Assembly (NCBI GenBank): GCA_033032865.1
Contig: JAWHQI010000239.1
Coordinates: 2,576,001 to 2,640,000 of the forward strand
DNA: 64,000 bases
Reading direction: 5' to 3'
Source: Dactylorhiza incarnata
Taxonomy: Eukaryota; Streptophyta; Magnoliopsida; Asparagales; Orchidaceae
The position numbers and the translations under genes were made by a program. This document shows positions 11,871 to 20,541 of the stretch, piece after piece (positions within the stretch are counted from its first letter, which is position 1; each line of letters begins with the position of its first letter). The notes under the pieces were generated by a model that was given only the letters and a program-made list of their open reading frames with translations, ran no database searches and had not been told where the DNA came from.

Positions 11871-12217
11871 AAGACGGACAGTTGCTGAAGAATAGCTTAT
11901 CGACATAATGGTGATTATGTCGTTTATAATACAAGGTGGTGTCGACGACATTGTGAATAAGAAATCGAGCATTCAAGATTACGCCGACATCAGTTAGATG
12001 ACTTCATGTCATCTTAAGTGCAAGTGCAGAAGGGATGTCCCGTATCGTCGAGATATCCTTGTCTGAAGAAGAAGGAAGAAGATTTGAAGATCTATCCACG
12101 TCCAAAACAACGACAAGCTCTATCGTCGAGATATTGTCCATGTCATCGTAACGATGGAAATTTCGTCGAGATAGATTCAAATTCTGCCAGACATGTGTCA
12201 GCAATTAATATCGCCGC

Positions 12218-12233
12218 CTGATTGTCCAATCAG
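12218..12233 (+). promoter_or_regulatory. Inverted CCAAT dyad in the C LTR
   Basis: CTGATTGTCCAATCAG is a near-symmetrical double CCAAT box (a 7-bp inverted repeat around TC), about 70 bases upstream of the TATA box. The same sequence is kept in the 3' LTR near 18633. A CCAAT/NF-Y role is inferred. Confidence 0.5.
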
Positions 12234-12305
12234 CACATGCTCTTAAAGTATGCGCATCTGACATTAAAGGACATCATAAGAGACCGTTGGACTTCTCCTC
12301 CATCG

Positions 12306-12313
12306 TATAAAAG
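12306..12313 (+). promoter_or_regulatory. TATA box of element C LTR
   Basis: TATAAAAG lies downstream of the CCAAT dyad. In the 3' LTR the matching site is damaged to CTACAAGAG (about 18720), so only the 5' copy looks functional. Confidence 0.65.
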
Positions 12314-12684
12314 GGAACAGTGGATGCCCTAAAAGCTCTCTCGAACCTTGGAACGAAAAAAGTATCCCACTCAGCATATCAATAAATTGGTAAAAGCCGC
12401 GGAGTAGAATCAAGAAGAAGAAGAGAACAAAACTCATTTCTTATGTTCTCTAAAATCAGTCAATCAGCATCGACTGAAAAGAATCATTCGAGTCGAGAAG
12501 GAATGAAGAAGAACTTGCGCTGCAAGAGATAATATCATAAGCGTTTTCTTCAAGTCTAGAAGCCAGTCAACATCAGGCTAAACAAGAAGCTTTAAGAATA
12601 TCTGTGCTGTCAAGGTTCATATCAGAAGCATCTTCTTCAAGTCATGAAGCCGATCTCCATCAGGCAAAAGAATCATTGTTTATC

Positions 12685-13035
12685 TTTCTCTGTAAGGCTT
12701 GTGGGACAAAAACTGTAGGATCTGTTTGCAGATCTGAGTGTCGAGCTTGCGTGCTTGAGAGCTATGAAGCTTGTGGGCCAGGGCAGTGGACTTGTGGGTC
12801 CGATCTTATCGAGCTTGCGGGCTTGAGAACTGTGAGGCTTGAGGTCTAGGGCAGTGGACATGCAGGTCCAAGAGGCAAGATTTGCGGGTCTGTGTTGTGT
12901 AGGGGTTGAGGGCCTGAGTGTCGGGTTTGCGGACCTGAGTGCATTATGGGCATGCGGGCCAAGGCTGTAGGACTTGCGTGTCTTAGCTATGAGGTTTGTG
13001 GGCCAGAGACATTGGTAGAATTTGCCGAGCCTAGT
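12685..13035 (+). repeat. GCTTGCGGGC minisatellite in the C leader
   Basis: Variants of GCTTGCGGGCCTGAG and TGTCGAGCTTGCGGGC recur every 20-60 bases, about ten copies. The block is duplicated in the 3' LTR at about 30905-31230. It is transcribed leader (R/U5) by position and codes for nothing recognisable. Confidence 0.65.
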
Positions 13036-13256
13036 ACAATGCTAGGTAGGCGTAGTGGCACAGAGGAATACTCAAGACACATCGTCTTGAGGAACCTCTA
13101 TAAATCTTTTCATGTTTTTTATGTTATGCTTCTTATATCATAATCTTACAAACCATAAAAATAGAACACCAAAGAGGGTCAAAGTAATTTGAAATACCTA
13201 TTCACCCCCCCCCCCCCCCCCTCTAGGTGATAAGTCGGCACCCCATAACTAACAAT

Positions 13257-13269
13257 TGGTATCAGAGGT
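13257..13269 (+). other. Primer-binding site of element C (initiator-Met tRNA)
   Basis: TGGTATCAGAGGT begins two bases after the LTR end and is complementary to the 3' end of initiator-Met tRNA. Confidence 0.9.
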
Positions 13270-13441
13270 AGGTTGTTCAAAGAAAGCTTAACAACTTGAA
13301 CATATCTGCTATTGGGTGTGTCAAATCAATTGCTTATTATACCCTAACTCCATGAAGAAAACCAGAATATCTGACATCAGGATGTTCATATCCTTATGTT
13401 AAAGCAACTGGAGCTCCTCCTGTACTTATGAAGAAAGATTC

Positions 13442-14830
13442 ATGGGGACCAGTGCCACAGGGATCAGAGCACCCCTAACTCCTTCAGACAGTGAATCTGA
13501 TGATGAAGAATGCTTTGTAGAAGGAAGAAGGAAAAGAGCACCCTTGACTCTCTCATACTGTGAATCTGAGGATGAAGAGAACTATGGGTTGGTTGCTTTA
13601 TCCAGCAAAGAAAATCTTGATGATTCACATCATGATCAGGTATGCATCACTCACACACCTTTAATACCTTCTTCAATTAAGAAGACCAAGAATGCATCAG
13701 ATGATCACTCATTATTTGAAGATGATAAAGAAAACTTCTCATCATGCAACAACAGGGATCATACTGATCTAATTGAGCAGTTTGGTACTCTCTTGGCTAC
13801 ACTAAAAAGGAGCAAGAGGGTTATTAGGAAGCAAGACAAGGAGTTAGAATCACTCAGACCTATTAAGGCTGAGATGGATGAGAAAATGGGTATGCCACAC
13901 AATGGGGGCACAAATTCCTGTGAGCTCAAGAAGATCATAGTCAAGCTTTCTGATGAAAAGAATCAAAAAGATGAACTCTTAAAGAGACTTGAGAATGATC
14001 TTCTGAAGGAATAGAATTTAGTCGCTCAATTCTCTATGCCCAGATTTATGCTGCCCATTATTGACACCTTCCCCTCCTATAAAAATGGGAGAGGATTGGG
14101 CTTTAAGGATGGGAATGGAGGAAAAGGCAAGGCTATAGTTGAGCCACGTACCACCACTTAGAAGGTAGTGATTCCCTCCAACATATATGACCATGACAGT
14201 GTCTATGGTCACTAGAAAAATGGGAACTCCTATAGTAGGGGGAGTGCTCCTAACAATAGGAGGATAAAGGGCATGGGGATGAATGCTTTGAAGGCTCCTC
14301 ATGAGGAAATATAGATGGCCAATCATGGACCATCTATGTTTGGTACCTCTGCCCCTACACTCAAGGGTAAGGAAGCAACATCTTCCCAATCCCTCTCAGC
14401 AAAAGAGCAGGCTGGTAGCTCTAGTATAATCAATTCCCACTTGATCATATCTGATGCCATCAACACCATGTCAGCTACCAAGCTGACATATGTTGCTGAC
14501 AAACAGATAAAGTCAAGAAGAAATGACTACACTAGAGCAGCTAGTCAGCCCCCAGCTGAAATTGATAGGAATAATGTTGCTTCCCTCTTTGCTGAACATG
14601 AGCAATCTAATGCCACCTCCTCAAGAAATGTTGAGAAAAGAAGGAATAACATACATGAATGTTGGTGTTGTGGTAGAGTGGGACACTTTGTCGTTGACTG
14701 TTGGCACAACCCAAGTGTGCCTAATGCAAAGGAGAGCCTTCCTGCAAAAGCTAGAGTGAGTAGAAATATTTCTTATTGCACTAAAAAGGACCTAGGACCC
14801 AAACTCTGTTGGGTTCCTAAGGTATGCTAA
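13442..14830 (+). pseudogene. gag: Copia Gag remnant of element C with zinc knuckle
   Basis: One reading frame with internal stops (at 14012, 14158, 14212 and 14312 by eye). The first part (13442-14014) is Ser/Asp/Glu-rich, then Lys/Glu-rich and probably coiled coil. The second part (14315-14830) carries a CCHC knuckle, CWCCGRVGHFVVDC (C-x2-C-x4-H-x4-C), and ends with GPKLCWVPK, the typical gag end before protease. The N-terminal UBN2 domain found in the gags of A, B and D is missing, and the frame ends in a TAA. Translation past the stop briefly gives an IWLMDN protease-start-like phrase, then nothing. The gene is therefore truncated at its N-terminus, broken and cut off from pol. Confidence 0.75.
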
Positions 14831-14850
14831 TATCTGTCTTGCAGGTATGT
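14828..14850 (+). promoter_or_regulatory. Gag stop and acceptor-like TTGCAGGTA site (element C)
   Basis: The in-frame TAA (14828-14830) is followed by TATCTGTCTTGCAG|GTATG, with the AG at 14843-14844, then the start of a protease-like phrase. Element B has the same arrangement at its gag/pol border. It could be a 3' splice site giving separate pol expression. Confidence 0.4.
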
Positions 14851-15230
14851 CCATTCAGCCAGTCTAAAATACATATGGCTGATGGACAATAAGTCATCCA
14901 GGGATAACTCTGGACTAAGAAAAATCTCCTCACAAACCAAGATGCATTGATCAAGGGGGAGAGTTCAAAAAAATCAGATGAAAAAGAAGACCTCAAAAAT
15001 AGAGTGAGCTGCAAGTTTGAGAAGATGCAAAGACTATTACTCTAAAGTTCAACAAGAGCTAAGGTGAAAGTAATTGTGCTTTAGATATTAATGATTGCTA
15101 CATAAACTTATATTTATCTCTATGTAAAAGTAATTTTGATTTAAGTAAGCAAAAGTTGTCACTCAAAGAGCACATATATATGGCACAGCAAAAGCACAAC
15201 ACTGATCATACAAAGGAGTGAACAAGAACA
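14851..15230 (+). other. Residual gag/pol-border sequence of C, no ORF
   Basis: A short stretch reads as a broken protease start (IWLMDN), then stops accumulate. It contains no integrase or RT motif. This is the site of the pol deletion, if C descended from a complete element such as B. Confidence 0.4.
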
Positions 15231-15256
15231 ATATCATTTTGTATACAAAATGATAT
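15231..15256. repeat. 26-bp perfect palindrome
   Basis: Left arm ATATCATTTTGTA, right arm its exact reverse complement, no spacer. It sits at the start of the putative internal promoter module of element C and is directly followed by TCATCGAAA and TATCGTCGAAATG words like those in the C LTR. Confidence 0.85.
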
Positions 15257-15440
15257 CATCGAAATAATGATTGGTATCGTCGAAATGATTCCTCAACGTC
15301 TTAGTAGGGTCACAGCGATACCTAAATGTCGATCTAACTCTTAAGGGATCTGAAGTTAACCGATCAAAACTGTTCAATCTAAGTTAATTAGACTTTTAAC
15401 AAATGACACTTCGCCTTCTGATCCCTAAACTATAAATAAT
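15250..15440 (+). promoter_or_regulatory. Putative internal promoter of element C
   Basis: Words shared with the C LTR (ATCATCGAAA, TATCGTCGAAATG, CAACGTCTT, ATGTCGAT) lie between 15250 and 15345. A TATA-like TATAAATAAT follows at 15431-15440, and the accessory ORF starts 120 bases later at 15560. The order (motif block, TATA, short leader, ATG) copies the LTR promoter. Transcription from here is inferred. Confidence 0.45.
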
Positions 15441-15559
15441 GTCATATGTTTTGAAGTTAAAACACATTCTATATTTTCCCTAAAAATCCATTGTGTTCTC
15501 TGCGACTTCGAAGAGTGAACGAGTCAATAGCGTTGAAATCCTCTCAGATCAAGTAAAAG

Positions 15560-17590
15560 ATGGCGCCAAAGAAGGAAGGATTTCTATATGAAGGAAGCGA
15601 AGTGGTGAGGAATGGTTTCTCAGAAGGGCCAAAAGAGATTCAGAGCACAATTAAGCTGTTTGACGTCGTCGGCCTGGAGTTTGCTCTCTCAGAGCCAACA
15701 ATAATATTAAAAAGAGAAGTGCTGGAGTTCTACACGAATGCCAAGGGTGGCTCAAAAGGAATATCCGTGAAGAGTTTAATCAACGGGATGGAAGTTAAAG
15801 TGAACCCCAAGAGATTGGCAGGGGTTCTTCAGCTACCGACCAACACAAAGGGGGAGGAAAATGAGGAGATCACCCAGGAGGACCTTAACAAAGCTCTGGA
15901 ATGGTGCGGTCACTCCAGCAAGACCTATGGGTCTCTGGAAAGGAAGAGTTTCAACCATCAAGGAAAGCTGATGACAGATATCATGGGAAAAGCCCTCCTC
16001 TGCATGTTAGGGTCACATGACAGGATTTCCAAGCCCATGTTTGAGATAATAGCAAGGATAATCCTAAGTAAGAAAACCAATTAGGGTCAGATTATCTTTA
16101 AGAGGATTCAAGAAAGTTTCCAAGTACCCAATCTGGGAAGAATTTTGTTTCTCTTTTTACTACTATCTTATCCCGAGACCTTCAATAAGAAGTTTGGTGT
16201 AAAAAGCCATCACATGTGAAGGATGGATATCAGGATACTTGACAGGTGGAAGAAGGTTCCGTCTAAATCTGAGGGGGAGAAAGATAGAGAGATCCTTGCT
16301 CAGGTAGATACTTTGATCAACAAGATCACTGAGGCTGAGGATACTGTCCATTCTGGACCAGTAGTCCAAGAGGACCCAATTGAAGATCCCCAAGAAGACA
16401 ACCAAGAGAATCCTACTGATGAGATTAGTAGAGATCTGCCAAATCTTGAAGAGTCAAATGAACCTGAAAATGAGTCAAACCAGTCACCCCTCAGAAGACC
16501 TCTATCTCCTAAGGTTGATGAGAATGAAGAGGAAGAACCAGGAAAAGCATGTTCACCTCAAGAGAATAGGCCAGTGGAGTCCTCACAACTGCCTCAGATA
16601 AGAATTCTCCTGGAAGAGCAAAGACTAAAAATTGAAAGTCATGTTAACTCCGCTGTCAATGAGCTATGAAGGGAACTATCTGCTGAAAATGCAAGCCTGA
16701 GAAATGATGTGAAGAATCTAAAAGAATACACTGCCAAAGAGATAGCACTTACTCACTAGGGTCTGTCTGATGCAATGGATAATCAGATAATGATCAGCAA
16801 AAACATATAGAAGGCCTACATAGCAACCAACAGATGGATGGTTGAACACAAAACTAATCTCCAAGAAAGTCTAGATCACCACAACCAAGAACTAGACAGT
16901 CATCTACTGGAAACAAAGAACCATCTGGAGAAAGGAATTTACATGCTGAAAGACAAGATACTGGTCCTTCAGGAGAACCTCCAAAGGGAGATATCAGATG
17001 AAGTCATAATGGGGGAGAGATCAATGATAAAGGCTAGTGGTGAGCATGCCATCTGGACCACTAATACCATCAGGGAAGCAATGAATCTCCCTCCTCTCCA
17101 TTTTTATGAGCCTGCTGAAGAGTACCCTGCTGAAGATCAACATGTTGATATTCCTGATGCTGCTACTGATTAGAATAAAGGAAAGGAAATAATGGAAGAA
17201 GATGAGGCAAATATGAGAAAGAGAAAATTCAGAGAAGAAATGGAAAAGAAGGGTGACTATGAGTGATGGAGCCCCAAATCCAGATCCATCATACTAAAAG
17301 CATGGCAGCTGGTGAAGGTGAATAAAGGTGAAAGATACAAATTGTACAGTCCTTAAGAATGGTCTAAGTATGAAGATCAAGAAGAAGCAAGGAGAGGTTA
17401 CAAAAGGGACAAGCAAGCAGGCAGAATCCCTGAAGACAATCCTGAGCCCCTCAAGCATCACCCTAAGCCATTTGAATACTTCACCAGACAAATTGAGAAG
17501 GAATAGGAATCTAGTGCCAAGAAAGCGAAGAGTGGAGCATCTATGAAGGAACCAGAGAAATTGATGGCTGAATTATTAGGGGCAAATATA
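15560..17590 (+). pseudogene. Accessory ORF of element C (Transposase_32-like N-terminus), decayed
   Basis: A single frame of about 670 codons interrupted by stops at about 16082, 16217, 16667, 16757, 16808, 17171 and further on; several look like CAG/CGA to TAG/TGA changes. The first 200 residues (EFYTNAKGG..., GVLQLPT..., GKLMTDIMGKALLCMLGSHD, IIARIILS) resemble the plant 'putative transposon protein' domain (Pfam Transposase_32 type) common in plant retrotransposon ORFs. Next comes an acidic, Pro/Glu-rich linker, then a probable coiled coil (residues about 360-480) and a basic tail. It occupies the same place (before the PPT) as the accessory ORF of B. Its function is unknown; an envelope-like label used for other copia lineages would be speculative. 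Confidence 0.55.
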
Positions 17591-17763
17591 TAAATGTTGA
17601 AAACCTTAAAACATCAGTCATTATTCATAAATTATCAATGAGGTGATATTTGTCAATTTATGCGTTTGCTCAAACTTAGCTGTAATGTCATTATTAAATG
17701 TTAATTTGCTTAAGATGTACTTTATCATTGAGTGGGTTATGACTTCTTCAAATAGGGGAAGAT
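17591..17763 (+). other. 3' UTR and polypurine tract of element C
   Basis: A short non-coding run ends in AATAGGGGAAGAT (17751-17763), the polypurine tract, immediately before the 3' LTR. It matches the AATAGGGGGAGAT tract of element B. Confidence 0.75.
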
Positions 17764-18951
17764 TATTCGGAACAGTGCCCAGCAGTGTCCTGATTTGAAG
17801 AAGTTCTCAGTTCAATGATAAGTACAAGTTGTATTTGATGCAATGTTTAGTTCATGCTTGCAGAGATCAGACAATATGTCTAGTACTTTAAAAACTTCAC
17901 TAAGTACAATATTGTCGAAATGGACTTGACATATCATCTAAAATAGTATGAACGTCGTTGAAATGATGTGCAGAGCAAAGCAGAAGGATCATGTCAGTTA
18001 TTATCGAGATAGCATGCATATGATGATATCATTATGACATCAACAATACAACACCACACGACAATATCTGGATGCCGAGATGAAGGAAGAATACTTAAGT
18101 ATAAGTACAAGACAATGTTGACGACATCGTCGTAAAGAAGCCTTGACGTCGAAAAGGCTAAGCAAAGTGATGTCGATGACATCGCAGTAAAGAAGATGTG
18201 TCATTGAAAAGGAAAAGAAAGACTGATATCGACGATATCGTCGTAAAGAAGGCTTGACGTCAAGAAGGCTAAGGAAGGTTTTATGAAGACAGACAGGTGC
18301 TGAAGAATAGCTTATCGACGTAATGGTGATTATGTCATTGATAAGACAAGGTGGTTTCGACGACATCGTGAAAAATCCATTAAGCAATCAAGATTACACC
18401 GACATCAGTTAGATGACTGCATGTCGTCTTAAGTGCAAGTGCAGAAGTGATGTCCCGTATCATCGAGATATCCTTGTCTGAAGAAGAAGGAAGAATACTT
18501 GATGATCTGTCCAATTTCAAAACAACAACAAGCTCTGTCATTGAGATATTGTCCATATCGTCGTAATAATGGAAATATCGTCGAGATAGATTCAAATTAT
18601 ACCAGACACGCTGTCAGCGATTAATATCATTGCCTGATTGTCCAATCAGTGGCTGCTCTTAAAGTATGGGAATCTGTCATTAAAGCACATCATATGAGAC
18701 CGTTGGACTGCTCCTCCCTCCTACAAGAGGGAACATTGTATGCCCTAAAAGCACTTTCGAACCTTGGAACGAAAACGTATCCCGCTCAGCATATCAACAA
18801 AACAGTAAAAGTTGCAGAGAAGAATCAAGAAGAAGAAGAAGAGAACAAAACTCATATCATGTCTTTTCTTAGAATCAGTCAATCAGCATCGACTGAAAAG
18901 AATCGTTCGAGTCAAGAAGGATTGAAAAAGAACTTGCGCTGCAAGAGATAA
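17764..18951 (+). mobile_element. 3' LTR of element C, left part
   Basis: Aligns with 11348-12534 of the 5' LTR, including the tandem block and the CCAAT dyad, and is interrupted by element B. The last five bases are the GATAA duplicated by B. The TATA box is mutated. Confidence 0.9.
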
Positions 18952-19094
18952 TGTTGGAACAACCCTATTACTGTTTTGGGCTAGGATCACTATGTTTTAA
19001 CTAAGGACCAAGTTGACCCCATTGTATAGCTTAAGGGTCAAGTCTTTAGGCTGATTGATTAGCTAAAACTTAAGGAATATTTAAGTTCCTAGAA

Positions 19095-19207
19095 TTCGAC
19101 AAATGGCGCCAACATTTCCTGAGCAGCGTTCGACAAATGGCTAGCAGCGTTCGACGAATTCTAGCCAGAGCTCGACAAATTCTATATGAAAGCTCAGTTC
19201 GACAAAT
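19095..19207 (+). repeat. TTCGAC(A/G)AAT motif array, 5' LTR of B
   Basis: Five copies of TTCGACAAAT, TTCGACGAAT or CTCGACAAAT spaced about 20-30 bases apart. The reverse complement, (A)TTTGTCGAA, forms hairpins inside the element at 22272-22433 and 25847-25982. Confidence 0.85.
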
Positions 19208-19538
19208 ACAAGTCCAGATTACTTATATCAGTTATTGTGTCAACTCTCTGAACACAAATCGACGACCTTAACGGATCTATTCAAGTACTTTTGGACGTAT
19301 TCAGTCAATTTAGTAAGGATATCTTATTCATTTATTATATTCTTTTATTCCTTCCAAGATAAGAATAGTCGTTGACATTTAATGCTTCGACATCTTTCAC
19401 GACAAAGGAATCAAAAAGGACCTGCCAAAATTGTTTTGGTGGCTGTTACAGTTCCAAGAGGATTTAAGCCAGAATAATATATTCCTTAAAAGAAGATGAT
19501 TTGAAGTTCAAATCAGAAACCTATCAGAGAAGGAAGGA

Positions 19539-19548
19539 TATACAAAAA
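19539..19548 (+). promoter_or_regulatory. TATA-like box of element B LTR
   Basis: TATACAAAAA, about 330 bases downstream of the motif array, with a purine-rich leader following. It is weaker than the other TATA boxes in the window. Confidence 0.4.
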
Positions 19549-20019
19549 GAGTTGTACTCCTTCTCTGAGATAATATTCACAATTATTTTTCTAAGTCTCT
19601 CAAAGAAATACAGTTCTTTGTGAACAACAAGAATACAGAAGGATTAGAAAAAGGAGAAGAAGAAGAAAACAAATACAGAAAACATTACTTTCAGTCTTCT
19701 TCTTCCTAAAGGCAGCATCTTCATCTGAATACAACATTCACTCTCTCAGATCTGCTGCAAGTTCAAGTCTTCAAAAGAGCAATAATAATCTGAAGATTCT
19801 CCTCTTCCAGATTAATCTGCTACAGAAGACTTCTGTTTTAGAGAAAGCTTCATCCTCAAGCTGTCAACAACTTCAAACAGACAGGGGGAGCTTTCATCCT
19901 CAACATCCTTTGTCTTCTCTCAGAAACATTGACAGAGAAGAACACTCTAAACCTTCTTACCTTATCTTGTACAGGGTTAATTCTCCATCCAAAAGATTAC
20001 ACAGTGGTGCCAAGACACC

Positions 20020-20165
20020 TTATCAAAAAATTCTTGTGTGGTTTCTAAGCACCTTATCAAAAGCTTATTGGTGTGTGGACACCTTACCAAAAAAAACCCT
20101 GGTCTTGAGCACCTTATCAAAAGCTCTGTGGTGTGTGGACACCTTATCAAAAACTCCTAGTGGAT
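20020..20165 (+). repeat. CACCTTATCAAAA repeat in the B leader
   Basis: The word CACCTTATCAAAA (or CACCTTACCAAAA) occurs five times, spaced about 25-35 bases, with GTGTGTGGA between some copies. The 3' LTR has the same block at about 30328-30475. Role unknown; it is transcribed leader by position. Confidence 0.65.
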
Positions 20166-20431
20166 GTCCTACCAGCTGTGGTAGAAGAGTAGACGTACCC
20201 AGATTTATTGGGGAACTACTATAATTCCTTGTGTCCCCTGTGCTTGTGATTTTCTGAATTGTTTCTGTGCTGTGTGCTTTTCTTTATTCAAATTATATAT
20301 CACACTTTGCATTACACACATATATATATATACATCAGTAATTTAATTCCGCTTTAAAAACTAATAAAAAGTTTTAATAGTCTATTCACCCATCCTCTAG
20401 AGTAACTTAAGATCTAACCTCCACTTTCAAT

Positions 20432-20443
20432 TGGTATCAGAGG
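20432..20443 (+). other. Primer-binding site of element B (initiator-Met tRNA)
   Basis: TGGTATCAGAGG starts two bases after the LTR end, complementary to initiator-Met tRNA. Confidence 0.95.
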
Positions 20444-20541
20444 GTTGTTGATTCTTTACAGGATAACACCTGAATCACAAAGTTCAAGTAGATCTTAAAT
20501 TTCTTTAGAGTTTTTATTTCATTTATGCTTGATAAAAACTC

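Larger units (their letters stand above)
11348..13254 (+). mobile_element. 5' LTR of element C
   Basis: Runs from TATTGGGAACAG to CCCATAACTAACA. It contains, in order: a 57-bp tandem repeat block with TGACGTC and TCGTCGA words, an inverted CCAAT dyad, a TATA box at 12306, a purine-rich leader, a minisatellite built on GCTTGCGGGC, and the conserved U5 phrase TATTCACCCC...TCTAG expanded to a long C run. Element E at 54055 has a related start with the canonical TGTTGGGAA. Confidence 0.9.
18952..20429 (+). mobile_element. 5' LTR of element B
   Basis: 1478 bp from TGTTGGAACAACCC to CTCCACTTTCA. Contains the TTCGAC(A/G)AAT array (19095-19207), a TATA-like TATACAAAAA (19539), a purine-rich leader with repeated CACCTTATCAAAA words (20020-20160), and the U5 phrase CTATTCACCCATCCTCTAG. 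It lacks 79 bp present in the 3' LTR, removing three motif copies. Confidence 0.95.

Noticed and set aside
12604..13143. Two Cys/Gly-rich plus-strand frames
   Set aside because: They run through the GCTTGCGGGC minisatellite in the leader of the C LTR and are not conserved as frames in the 3' LTR copy.
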